A stretch of DNA of 9,229 nt from Pseudomonas sp. (GTDB taxonomy: Bacteria; Pseudomonadota; Gammaproteobacteria; Pseudomonadales; Pseudomonadaceae), in the NCBI GenBank assembly GCA_029239415.1, contig JAQZAY010000135.1, positions 1-9,229 on the forward strand. The letters run 5' to 3'. A program made the translations under genes and the position numbers. Of the stretch, positions 1 to 6,478 are shown piece after piece. The first letter of the stretch is position 1; every line of letters starts with the position of its first letter. The notes beneath the pieces were generated by a model that was given only the letters and a program-made list of their open reading frames with translations, did no database searches and was not told where the DNA came from.

Positions 1-252
1 CAGGTACGGCAGGGTCTGGAAGTAGTTGGCGTCCAGGCGCTTCTGGTCGACCTGCACGTTAGGCTGCACGTAGTCGGTGAACACCTTGATCTGCAGGTCC
101 ACGCCTTGCTTGGCCAAGGTCGGCTTGATCAGCTCGAGGATCTCGGCGTGCGGGACAGGCGTGGCCGCCACAACCAGTTTTTCAGCCGCCTGGGCAAAAC
201 CGGCAACCGACAGGGCGGCGGCCAGGGCAGTCAACAACAGAGCCTTTTTCAT
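1..252 (-). CDS. NlpA/MetQ-family periplasmic substrate-binding protein (5' part only)
   Basis: Only the first 84 codons are in the window; the gene continues past position 1. The start ATG is at 250-252, with AAGGA (258-262) five bases upstream. Residues 1-22 are a signal peptide (MKKALLL, then an Ala/Leu core, then AQA before AEKL). The mature start, with LVVAATPVPHAEIL followed by K, Q-rich strands and the DANYFQTLPYL block, is typical of the NlpA/MetQ family, which in characterised cases binds D/L-methionine or related compounds for a MetN/MetI-type importer. No cysteine lies in or near the signal peptide, so this copy looks like a soluble periplasmic protein rather than a lipoprotein. 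The true ligand cannot be read from the sequence; the sulfur-gene neighbours make methionine or another organosulfur compound a reasonable guess. Transporter genes would be expected just outside the window, to the left. Confidence 0.85.
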   Translation of the reverse strand, partial: MKKALLLTALAAALSVAGFAQAAEKLVVAATPVPHAEILELIKPTLAKQGVDLQIKVFTDYVQPNVQVDQKRLDANYFQTLPYL

Positions 253-287
253 GGTGGTCCTTACGAAGCTGGGGCCGTCGGCGGACG

Positions 288-302
288 GCGAAGTCGGTGC
301 CC
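288..302 (-). promoter_or_regulatory. Possible sigma-54 promoter for the NlpA-type gene
   Basis: Read on the minus strand this is GGGCAC, five bases, then TCGC. It keeps the key GG and GC doublets ten bases apart, and it matches GGCAC of the -24 box and three of four bases of the TTGC -12 box. Transcription would start near 277, giving a leader of about 25 bases. The match is imperfect and the local DNA is GC-rich, so chance is possible. Confidence 0.3.
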
Positions 303-345
303 ACCGGCGTCGCGGCGGGCGTGAGGCGGACGATACCGGGATTTT

Positions 346-417
346 TTATGCCTTAACAATATCTTTTACTTAGCTGCTTATGCCTAAAACAGCTATAGAC
401 CGTCCACTTTGCTTATG
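346..417. repeat. Direct repeats upstream of the NlpA-type gene (candidate operator)
   Basis: This AT-rich stretch lies between the stop of the AAA+ gene and the NlpA-type gene. TTATGCCT occurs at 346-353 and again at 378-385, 32 bases apart, each followed by an A-rich run ending in AAC. GCTTATG occurs at 376-382 and again at 411-417. The shared TTATG core is therefore repeated at 32 and 35 base steps, close to three helical turns, placing the copies on about the same DNA face. Relative to the possible sigma-54 start near 277 they fall at roughly -70 to -140, the usual zone for enhancer sites. The binding protein is unknown. Confidence 0.4.
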
Positions 418-434
418 AGGCGCCAGCGCAAGCT

Positions 435-1382
435 CTAGCGCGCGGTTTCATCCAGTCGAGCCAGGGCATTTTCCAGCACCTGGCGCAGTGCCGAGCGCGA
501 CTCGGGATGACGTCCACGGGTCAGTTGCTCGAGCTGCGTGGTCAGGCTGGCCAGTGGGTGTGGATCAGGGAGATACAGGTGCTCGGGTAGCACTTGCTCG
601 CCTTTACCGACGAGCAACGCGAAATGGATGACATTTTCCAGCTCCCGAGTGTTTCCCGGCCAGCTGTGGGCCTCCAGTGCCAGCTGCGCCGCGTCGCTGA
701 TCAGCGGCACTGGGCGGTCCAGCCGTGGGCTGTAGATCCCGACAAAATATTCGGCCAGGGGCAGGATATCGCCTACCCGCTCGCGCAGCGGGGGCAGCTC
801 CATCTGGCCTTCGCGCAAGTAAAGGTACAGCCGCTCGTTGAAGCGACCGGCACGCACGGCCTGGGCCAGGTCGATGCTCGACGCCGCTACCAGGCGCACA
901 TCCACCGCTTGCGGGTGCGTGGCGCCGACGCGGGTGACTTCGCGGTTTTCCAGCGCGGCCAGCAGCTTGACCTGGATGGCCTGCGGCAGATCGGCAATCT
1001 CGTCGAGGTAGAGCGTGCCGCCGTTGGCCGAACCGAACCAGCCGGCACGGCTGCTGGCGGTGCCGCTGTGCACGCCGGCGCTGTAGCCGAACAGCTCGGC
1101 ATCGGCGTAGGTAGGGCTGATGGCTGCGCAATTGACCGAGACAAACAGCCCACCACGGTCACTGGCGCGATGAATCTGCCGGGCCAGCAATTCCTTGCCC
1201 GTGCCCGTCTCGCCGCGGATCAGCACGGGCAAGGCCTGCGGTGCCAGTCGCTCGAGCGCCAGGCGCAATTGCTGCGAGCGCGGGTCGACGAACACCAGGG
1301 CCTTGGCACGAATGCTCAGCGGGCTCTTGTCCAGTTCAGGGAAGGTCAGCAGTGGCTGGCCGAAGGTGCTGTGCAAACTCAT
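435..1382 (-). CDS. Sigma-54 activator-like AAA+ protein with degenerate GAFTGA loop and no visible DNA-binding domain
   Basis: The protein has 315 residues and starts at 1380-1382 with GGGAG (1389-1393) six bases upstream. It is nearly all sigma-54 activator AAA+ domain: Walker A GETGTGKE at 57-64, Walker B GGTLYLDEI at 121-129, arginine-finger region FNERLYLYL at 181-189, LPPLRER at 196-202, and sensor II WPGNTREL at 241-248. There is no N-terminal receiver, GAF or PAS domain. The sigma-54 contact loop is changed: GVHSGT at 103-108 replaces GAFTGA. Sensor I reads AASS (166-169) where the family usually has AATN. The last 45 residues (after about 270) show no Fis-type helix-turn-helix. ATP binding and oligomerisation look plausible; direct activation of sigma-54 polymerase is doubtful. 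It probably shares a transcript with the hydrolase gene 87 bases upstream. Annotation pipelines may call it SfnR-like or a sigma-54 regulator. Confidence 0.85.
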   Translation of the reverse strand: MSLHSTFGQPLLTFPELDKSPLSIRAKALVFVDPRSQQLRLALERLAPQALPVLIRGETGTGKELLARQIHRASDRGGLFVSVNCAAISPTYADAELFGYSAGVHSGTASSRAGWFGSANGGTLYLDEIADLPQAIQVKLLAALENREVTRVGATHPQAVDVRLVAASSIDLAQAVRAGRFNERLYLYLREGQMELPPLRERVGDILPLAEYFVGIYSPRLDRPVPLISDAAQLALEAHSWPGNTRELENVIHFALLVGKGEQVLPEHLYLPDPHPLASLTTQLEQLTRGRHPESRSALRQVLENALARLDETAR

Positions 1383-1469
1383 GAGAAACTCCCGCCCCGT
1401 GCCACGCTGGGCCGGGCCATGTGATCAGTGGAGCCGCTGCTCTATCGGAACGAACGAACGCCAGCCGGC

Positions 1470-2051
1470 TCAGGCACGGCGCAGCGCCTGCTGCTCGATC
1501 CGGCCCTGGAGGCGGAACAGGTAGGCAAAACCCTGGTCCCAGCGTTCATGCCCGGACTTGACATTGATATGTCCGGCACTGGCCAGCACGCCGGCCTCGG
1601 CGCCCCAGACGCGCGCCAGGTGCATCGCGCGCGGCACGCTGACGGCAGGGTCGTTGTCGGAACTGACGACTTGGCTGGGGAATGGCAATGCTTGCATGGG
1701 AATCGGTGCGAAATTGCGCAGCGCCGTGGCACAGGCGGGCCGCTCGACATCGGCGGGCGCCACCAGCAGCGCGCCGCGTACCTGCTCCAGCAACGCCGGG
1801 GTGGCCTGGGCCGCCCAATGGGCGACCGTGATGCAGCCAAGGCTGTGTGCAATCAGAATCACGGGCGACACGTCGGCGGCAATCGCCTGCTCGAGGGCCT
1901 GCACCCAGTCGCGTCGCTGGGGCGTGACCCAGTCGAGCTGCTCGACCCGCGCGCTGTTGGGCAGGCTGCGCTGCCAGTGACTTTGCCAATGATTGTCTGG
2001 CGATCCTTGCCAGCCCGGCACAATCAGGTAGCGAATGGACTCATTGCGCAT
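1470..2051 (-). CDS. RBBP9/YdeN-family alpha/beta serine hydrolase
   Basis: The protein has 193 residues from the ATG at 2049-2051. This start is chosen because AAAGGAGG (2059-2066) lies seven bases upstream; a further in-frame ATG at 2096 would put that ribosome site inside the gene. The N-terminus YLIVPGWQGSPDNHWQSHW is the signature opening of the RBBP9/YdeN family. The likely catalytic triad is Ser70 (in IAHSLG), Asp134 (in SSDNDP) and His161 (in SAGHIN). Length fits the family. No signal peptide is seen, so it should be cytoplasmic. The natural substrate of bacterial members is mostly unknown. It is the first gene of a pair with the AAA+ protein, and its upstream region shares operator-like words with the sulfate operon, suggesting expression under sulfur limitation; this is inference. 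Confidence 0.88.
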   Translation of the reverse strand: MRNESIRYLIVPGWQGSPDNHWQSHWQRSLPNSARVEQLDWVTPQRRDWVQALEQAIAADVSPVILIAHSLGCITVAHWAAQATPALLEQVRGALLVAPADVERPACATALRNFAPIPMQALPFPSQVVSSDNDPAVSVPRAMHLARVWGAEAGVLASAGHINVKSGHERWDQGFAYLFRLQGRIEQQALRRA

Positions 2052-2102
2052 GGGGACGCCTCCTTTGAGGTTTGCGTGCTTGGGAGCCAGTATCAAGGCG
2101 CG

Positions 2103-2144
2103 GGTTATACTCGTAAAGGAATAAGAAGCTATTTCTTAATAACC
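2103..2144 (-). promoter_or_regulatory. Promoter and CysB-like operator of the hydrolase/AAA+ unit
   Basis: On the minus strand TATAAC (2104-2109) is a good -10 box, about 46 bases upstream of the start codon, with no good -35 box, as expected of an activator-dependent promoter. Where the -35 would be lies an inverted repeat, TAAGAA (2122-2127), five bases, TTCTTA (2133-2138). It is flanked by GGTTAT (2103-2108) and ATAACC (2139-2144). Very similar words sit in front of oscA. LysR-type CysB is the natural candidate because it controls sulfate uptake genes in related bacteria, but the site is not proven. Confidence 0.45.
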
Positions 2145-2237
2145 TAAAGTATCAGACCCCCGCCCATGGAGGTCATGCATCCTGTCACCCGGGTGTTTCA
2201 GATTGATTGCGACAGCACAACCGGGCATCGGACCTGG

Positions 2238-2272
2238 AAAAAAAGGCCATTCCCCTGCCAAGGAGAATGGCC
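2238..2272 (-). terminator. Rho-independent terminator after cysA
   Basis: On the minus strand an 11 base-pair stem (2262-2272 with 2245-2255, one G-U wobble) closes a six-base loop and is followed at once by seven T residues (2244 down to 2238). It begins 37 bases after the cysA stop and ends the oscA-sbp-cysTWA transcript, separating it from the hydrolase unit. Confidence 0.92.
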
Positions 2273-2309
2273 CGAAACACTTGCCTGAGAAGCAGCCAGA
2301 TGACTGCGT

Positions 2310-3299
2310 TCAGAAATCGTTGATCTTCTGCCACACCTTCGGCTTGAAGAACAACGTCTCTCCCCGGGCCAGCCCGGCCAGGCTGTCATGGTCCTTCACC
2401 ACCTCGGCCTCGATCAGCTCGCTCTGCCCTTCGACCTTGAGCGTCACCCGCGTAGTCGCCCCCAGCGGCCGGATATCACGCACCTGCGCGGCATGATGGC
2501 CTTCGACTTCATGCCGCGACAGCGACACCTCGTGCGGGCGGAACAGCACGTGGTGGCCTTCGCTCAGGTGCAGGCGATTGGAGTCACCCAGGAAGTGATA
2601 CACGAAGTCATTGGCCGGCTTTTCGTACACCTCGCCCGGCGAGCCGATCTGCTCGATCACGCCCTTGTTCATCACCACGATCCGGTCGGCGACTTCCATG
2701 GCCTCTTCCTGGTCGTGGGTCACGAATACCGACGTCAGGTTGATGTCCTCGTGCAGGCGCGCCAGCCAGCGGCGCAGCTCCTTGCGTACCTTGGCATCGA
2801 GGGCGCCGAACGGCTCGTCGAGCAGCAGCACCTTGGGCTCGACGGCCAGGGCACGGGCCAGGGCGATACGCTGGCGCTGGCCACCGGACAGCTGCTCGGG
2901 ATAGCGGTCGGACAACCAGTCGAGCTGGACCATGCCCAGCAGCTCATGGACCTTCTCGGCAATTTTGCTCTCGCTCGGACGCTCGCCCTTGGGCTTCATG
3001 CGCAGGCCGAAGGCGACGTTGTCGAACACGCTCATGTGGCGAAACAGCGCGTAATGCTGGAACACGAACCCGACGTTGCGATCACGCACGTCATGCCCGG
3101 ACACGTCTTCGCCATGGAAGACAATGCTGCCCTGGTCCGGGGTCTCGAGGCCGGCAATGATGCGCAGCAAGGTGGTCTTGCCACAGCCCGAGGGGCCCAG
3201 CAAGGCCACCAGCTCGCCGCTGTGGATATCCAGGTTGATGGTGTCCAGGGCCTGGAAGGCATTGAAACGCTTGCTGACGTTACGAACTTCGATCGACAT
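2310..3299 (-). CDS. cysA: Sulfate/thiosulfate ABC transporter ATP-binding protein CysA
   Basis: This 329-residue ATPase powers sulfate and thiosulfate import through CysT/CysW. Motifs in order: Walker A GPSGCGKT at 35-42, Q-loop glutamine at 81, signature LSGGQ at 137-141, Walker B VLLLDEP at 157-163, and H-loop histidine at 195. The part after about residue 235 ([20 protein letters not shown] and following strands) is the C-terminal regulatory/TOBE-like region of CysA proteins. The length is slightly below the E. coli protein but normal for Pseudomonas. The start ATG lies two bases beyond the cysW stop, and GGAGG (3307-3311) sits inside the end of cysW, so translation is probably coupled. 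It is the last gene of the operon. The gene order and the CysT/CysW/Sbp partners make the substrate assignment firm. Confidence 0.97.
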   Translation of the reverse strand: MSIEVRNVSKRFNAFQALDTINLDIHSGELVALLGPSGCGKTTLLRIIAGLETPDQGSIVFHGEDVSGHDVRDRNVGFVFQHYALFRHMSVFDNVAFGLRMKPKGERPSESKIAEKVHELLGMVQLDWLSDRYPEQLSGGQRQRIALARALAVEPKVLLLDEPFGALDAKVRKELRRWLARLHEDINLTSVFVTHDQEEAMEVADRIVVMNKGVIEQIGSPGEVYEKPANDFVYHFLGDSNRLHLSEGHHVLFRPHEVSLSRHEVEGHHAAQVRDIRPLGATTRVTLKVEGQSELIEAEVVKDHDSLAGLARGETLFFKPKVWQKINDF

Positions 3300-3301
3300 G
3301 A

Positions 3302-4174
3302 TTATTCCTCCGCTGCGCTGTGGCGCAGGCGGTCAATGCGGGATTCGCTCCACTGCTTGAGCAGCAGGATGAACAGCGCCAGGATCAGCAGCAGGCTGGC
3401 CACGCTGAAGGCCGCGACATGGTTGTACTCGTTGTAGAGGATCTCGACGTGCAGTGGCAAGGTGTTGGTGACGCCGCGGATATGCCCCGACACCACCGAC
3501 ACCGCCCCGAACTCGCCCATCGCCCGCGCGGTACACAGCACCACGCCATAGATCAGGCCCCACTTGATGTTGGGCACGGTCACGTGCCAGAACATCTGCC
3601 AGCCGTTGGCGCCCAGCAGGCGCGCGGCCTCTTCTTCCTGGGTGCCCTGCTCCTGCATCAGCGGGATCAGCTCGCGCGCCACGAACGGCACGGTGACGAA
3701 GATGGTCGCCAGCACGATGCCCGGCAAGGCGAAGACGATCTGGATATCGTGGTCTTGCAGCCAAGGCCCGAAGAAGCCCTGGGCGCCGAACATCAGCACA
3801 TAGACCAGGCCGGCGATTACCGGCGATACCGAGAACGGCAGGTCGATCAGCGTCACCAGGATGCTCTTGCCGCGGAAATCGTACTTGCTCACGCACCAGG
3901 CCGCGCTGACCCCGAACAGCAGGTTCAACGGCACCGAGATGGCCACGGCGAGCAGGGTCAGCTTCAGCGCCGCCAGGGCATCGGCCTCGAAGATCGCCTC
4001 GAAAAAGGTCCCGAATCCCATTTTCAGGGCCTGGGACACGACGATCACCAAGGGCAACAACAGGAACAGCGCAAACACCAGCCATGCTGAAACGATCAGC
4101 ACACGGCGCGATGTGGCGCTGCCACGGCGGGCGGCATTGGCCGAAGCGGCCGCGCCAAGACTAGACGTAGACAT
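3302..4174 (-). CDS. cysW: Sulfate ABC transporter permease CysW
   Basis: This inner-membrane permease of 290 residues pairs with CysT to form the sulfate channel. The start at 4172-4174 is chosen because GGAGG (4180-4184) lies five bases upstream and the protein then begins with a short polar segment ([18 protein letters not shown]) before the first membrane helix at about 25-47. The frame stays open far upstream, across cysT, but that extension has no membrane character and is an out-of-frame reading of cysT. Further helices fall at about 68-93, 105-128, 146-168, 205-225 and 255-273. The cytoplasmic EAA loop that docks on CysA is at about 180-203 ([12 protein letters not shown], then VTVPNI). 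The gap to the cysT stop is 11 bases. Confidence 0.96.
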   Translation of the reverse strand: MSTSSLGAAASANAARRGSATSRRVLIVSAWLVFALFLLLPLVIVVSQALKMGFGTFFEAIFEADALAALKLTLLAVAISVPLNLLFGVSAAWCVSKYDFRGKSILVTLIDLPFSVSPVIAGLVYVLMFGAQGFFGPWLQDHDIQIVFALPGIVLATIFVTVPFVARELIPLMQEQGTQEEEAARLLGANGWQMFWHVTVPNIKWGLIYGVVLCTARAMGEFGAVSVVSGHIRGVTNTLPLHVEILYNEYNHVAAFSVASLLLILALFILLLKQWSESRIDRLRHSAAEE

Positions 4175-4185
4175 AAAGGCCTCCT

Positions 4186-5004
4186 TCAAGGGGTTTCGAT
4201 GCGCCGCTGCAACAGGTTGATCAGCAGCAGCAGGATGAAGGAAACCACCAGCATCAGCACGCCGATGGCGGTAGCGCCGGTGTAGTCGTACTGGTCGAGC
4301 TTGACCATGATCAGCAGCGGCAGGATCTCGGTCTTCATCGGCATGTTGCCAGCAATGAAGATCACCGAGCCGTACTCGCCAACCCCGCGGGCAAAGGCCA
4401 GGGCAAAGCCTGTCAGCCAAGCCGGCAACAGCGCTGGCGCCAGCACATGGCGAAACACTTGCAGCGGCCTGGCGCCCAGGCAGGCGGCGGCCTCCTCGAC
4501 CTCGCGCGGGATATCGGCCAGCACGGGCTGCACCGTGCGCACCACGAACGGCAAGGTGACGAAGGTCAGCGCCAGGGTGATGCCCAGCGGGGTGTAGGCG
4601 ATCTTGAAGCCCAGGTCGGTGGCGAACTGCCCGACCCAGCCGGCCGGCGCGTACAGCGCGGTCAGCGCGATCCCGGCCACGGCGGTGGGCAGCGCGAACG
4701 GCAGGTCGATCATCGCATCGATGATCTTGCGTCCCGGGAAGGTATAGCGCACCAGCACCCAGGCCAGCAGCGTGCCGATCACGCCATTGATGACGGCGGC
4801 GAACAACGCGGTGCCGAAGCTCAGCTTGAGCGCGGCGATCACCCTGGGGGCGCTGATGATGTTCCAGAACTGATCCCAGGTGAGCTGGGCGGCATGCACG
4901 AACATGGCGGCGAGCGGAATCAGCACGATCAGGCTGAGATACACCAAGGTGTAGCCCAGTGTCAGCCCGAAGCCGGGTATGACAGGGGAGATACGACGTG
5001 ACAT
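4186..5004 (-). CDS. cysT: Sulfate ABC transporter permease CysT (CysU)
   Basis: This 272-residue permease is the other half of the sulfate channel. Membrane helices fall at about 14-36, 60-85, 98-120, 138-160, 195-215 and 243-265. The EAA loop is at 170-193 ([13 protein letters not shown], then LAPALLP), the contact with Cys[19 protein letters not shown] at 206-223 is a conserved stretch of CysT proteins. The start at 5002-5004 has a modest ribosome site, AGGGA five bases upstream. It lies 90 bases downstream of the sbp stop, behind a strong hairpin that may keep its expression below that of sbp. The name cysU is used for the same gene in E. coli. Confidence 0.96.
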   Translation of the reverse strand: MSRRISPVIPGFGLTLGYTLVYLSLIVLIPLAAMFVHAAQLTWDQFWNIISAPRVIAALKLSFGTALFAAVINGVIGTLLAWVLVRYTFPGRKIIDAMIDLPFALPTAVAGIALTALYAPAGWVGQFATDLGFKIAYTPLGITLALTFVTLPFVVRTVQPVLADIPREVEEAAACLGARPLQVFRHVLAPALLPAWLTGFALAFARGVGEYGSVIFIAGNMPMKTEILPLLIMVKLDQYDYTGATAIGVLMLVVSFILLLLINLLQRRIETP

Positions 5005-5028
5005 AGAGGTCCCTGGTTGAACGCACGA

Positions 5029-5051
5029 GGCCCGGGACTAAGTCCCGGGCC
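5029..5051 (-). other. Strong hairpin between sbp and cysT
   Basis: GGCCCGGGACT (5029-5039) and its exact reverse complement (5041-5051) are separated by one base, so about ten pairs with a small loop can form. No T-run follows on the minus strand, so this is not a standard terminator. Its position between a binding-protein gene and the permease genes suggests a 3' end-stabilising or attenuating structure that leaves more sbp message than permease message. A weaker hairpin, GCCCC-TG-GGGGC (5077-5088), lies just after the sbp stop. Confidence 0.6.
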
Positions 5052-5094
5052 CATGCTGGCTACGAAAGAGTGTTACGCCCCTGGGGGCACCTGC

Positions 5095-6102
5095 TCACTG
5101 CGCCGTGTAGATCTGGTCGAACACGCCGCCGTCGTTGAAGAACTTCGGCTGGGCGCTCTTCCAGCCGCCGAAGTCCTTGTCGATGGTCACCAGGTCCAGT
5201 TTCGGGAACTGCTTGCCGAACTCGGCGGCGACCTTCTCGTCGCGTGGACGGTAGAAGTTCTCGGCGGCAATTTTCTGACCGGCCGGGCTGTACAGATGTT
5301 TCAAGTATTCGCTGGCGATCGCGGTATTGCCCTTCTTCTCGGCGTTCTTGTCGACCACGGCCACGGGCGGCTCGGCCAGGATCGACAGCGAAGGCACGAC
5401 GATCTCGAACTTGTCGTTGCCACCGTCTTCCTTGAGCGCCAGGAAGGCTTCGTTCTCCCAGGCCAGCAGCACATCGCCCTGGCCGTTGTTGACGAAGGTG
5501 ATGGTCGAGCCACGCGCCCCGGTGTCCAGGACAGGCACGTGCCTGAACAGCTCCTGCACGTACTCCTGGGCCTTGGCCTCGCTGCCGCCCGCCTTCAGGC
5601 CATAGGCCCAGGCGGCGAGGAAGTTCCAGCGGGCGCCGCCGGAAGTCTTCGGGTTGGGCGTGATCACCGACACGTCTTTGTTGATCAGGTCGCCCCAGTC
5701 CTTGATGCCCTTGGGGTTGCCCTTGCGCACCAGGAACACGATGGTCGAGGTGTAGGGGGTGCTGGCCTCTGGCAGGCGGGCCTGCCAGTTTTCAGGCAGG
5801 GTCTTGCCGAGCTTGGCGATCTCGTCGATGTCGCCGGCCAGGGCCAGGGTCACGACGTCGGCGCGCAAGCCATCGATCACCGCCCGCCCCTGCTTGCCCG
5901 AGCCACCATGGGATTGCTGGATCTTCACCTTGTCGTCCGGGTGGCTGGCCTGCCAGTGCTTGACGAACTCGGCGTTGTACTGCTGGTACAGCTCACGGGT
6001 CGGGTCGTAGGACACGTTCAGCAGTTCATAGTCCTTGGCCATGGCGGAACCGGCAAAGACGGCACTGGCCAGGGCGGCGAGCGCATAACGGCGGATGGAC
6101 AT
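5095..6102 (-). CDS. sbp: Periplasmic sulfate-binding protein Sbp
   Basis: The 335-residue protein binds sulfate in the periplasm and delivers it to CysT/CysW. The start at 6100-6102 is chosen for GGGAG (6110-6114) seven bases upstream and the signal peptide it gives: MSIRRY, a hydrophobic Ala-rich core, and cleavage after SAMA (residue 22), leaving KDYELLNV. Family signatures are SYDPTRELY at 31-39, [12 protein letters not shown] at 64-75 and [10 protein letters not shown] at 151-160, which line the sulfate pocket in this family. The open frame continues upstream across oscA, but that part is an out-of-frame shadow. The gap to oscA is 46 bases, so the two are probably co-transcribed. It could also bind thiosulfate, as CysP does, but the sequence reads as Sbp. 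Confidence 0.96.
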   Translation of the reverse strand: MSIRRYALAALASAVFAGSAMAKDYELLNVSYDPTRELYQQYNAEFVKHWQASHPDDKVKIQQSHGGSGKQGRAVIDGLRADVVTLALAGDIDEIAKLGKTLPENWQARLPEASTPYTSTIVFLVRKGNPKGIKDWGDLINKDVSVITPNPKTSGGARWNFLAAWAYGLKAGGSEAKAQEYVQELFRHVPVLDTGARGSTITFVNNGQGDVLLAWENEAFLALKEDGGNDKFEIVVPSLSILAEPPVAVVDKNAEKKGNTAIASEYLKHLYSPAGQKIAAENFYRPRDEKVAAEFGKQFPKLDLVTIDKDFGGWKSAQPKFFNDGGVFDQIYTAQ

Positions 6103-6148
6103 GGTGAAGCTCCCGATTGGCATTTTTCTAGTTGGAAGTGATGCGTTC

Positions 6149-6331
6149 TCAGCCGGACTTGTTGCCAGGCTGTTGCAGGCGGAACTTCTCCTTGCGTTCG
6201 ATCTGCACGACCTGGGCGTTATGCACGGTGATTTCCACCGCGCCGAAACGCAGGTCGCGGAGTGCGCTCTGGATTTCGCGCAAGATGGTGGCTTCGTCCT
6301 GACCGTCGATGCTACGCAGCGATGCACTCAT
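6149..6331 (-). CDS. oscA: Small organosulfur/oxidative-stress protein OscA (DUF2292/YezD-like)
   Basis: This 60-residue cytoplasmic protein starts at 6329-6331 with AGGAG (6339-6343) seven bases upstream. It has a short helix ([18 protein letters not shown], 12-29) followed by a beta-type core ([23 protein letters not shown], 30-52 in two parts) typical of the DUF2292/YezD small-protein family. In Pseudomonas corrugata oscA lies in front of sbp and was reported to be needed for using organosulfur sources and for coping with chromate-caused sulfur starvation. Its molecular activity is not known. It is the first gene of the sulfate operon here and carries the promoter region. The identification rests on size, sequence type and position. 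Confidence 0.88.
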   Translation of the reverse strand: MSASLRSIDGQDEATILREIQSALRDLRFGAVEITVHNAQVVQIERKEKFRLQQPGNKSG

Positions 6332-6412
6332 GCTCGTTCTCCTGTGAGATAGGGTGCCGGGCAGGGTGGTAAGGGGAAGACGCCTGGCGTAAGCGCATGG
6401 TAGTGCCGCGTA

Positions 6413-6452
6413 GTTATTCTTAAAAATACTGTTTAAGAATTTTTATATAACC
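6413..6452 (-). promoter_or_regulatory. CysB-like operator/promoter region of the oscA-sbp-cysTWA operon
   Basis: An AT-rich island in GC-rich DNA holds a perfect 9-base inverted repeat, ATTCTTAAA (6416-6424) and TTTAAGAAT (6432-6440), seven bases apart. It is flanked by GTTAT (6413-6417) and ATAACC (6447-6452). It lies about 85-120 bases upstream of oscA. A weak -10-like TACCAT (minus strand, 6402 to 6397) is present and no good -35 is seen, which suits an activator-dependent promoter. CysB, the LysR-type regulator of sulfur starvation, is the likely binder by analogy; the exact start site is not determined. Confidence 0.55.
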
Positions 6453-6478
6453 ATTTGACTCAGCCTTGAAGGCAGCGG

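Noticed and set aside
1398..1404. TGGCACG on the minus strand just before the AAA+ gene, a perfect sigma-54 -24 box
   Set aside because: The required GC of the -12 box is absent at the right spacing, and the match lies only some 15 bases from the start codon.
594..1424. Long plus-strand open frame opposite the AAA+ gene (similar ones at 2388-3437, 5017-6141 and 7241-8392)
   Set aside because: These lie opposite well-recognised genes, are rich in His/Gln/Arg/Gly in a way typical of antisense readings of GC-rich DNA, and match no family I know.
2052..2096. Upstream ATG adding 15 residues to the hydrolase
   Set aside because: The strong AAAGGAGG ribosome site lies within this stretch and is correctly spaced for the ATG at 2051; the family signature begins right after that ATG.
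4175..5026. N-terminal extension of the CysW frame across cysT
   Set aside because: It overlaps cysT completely, lacks membrane character, and a good ribosome site at 4180-4184 marks the true start at 4174.
6103..6327. N-terminal extension of the Sbp frame across oscA
   Set aside because: It would hide the signal peptide inside the protein and overlaps oscA; the start at 6102 has its own ribosome site and signal peptide.
6463..6473. Small hairpin GCCTT-G-AAGGC after the c-di-GMP gene as a terminator
   Set aside because: The stem is very short and no T-run follows on the minus strand.
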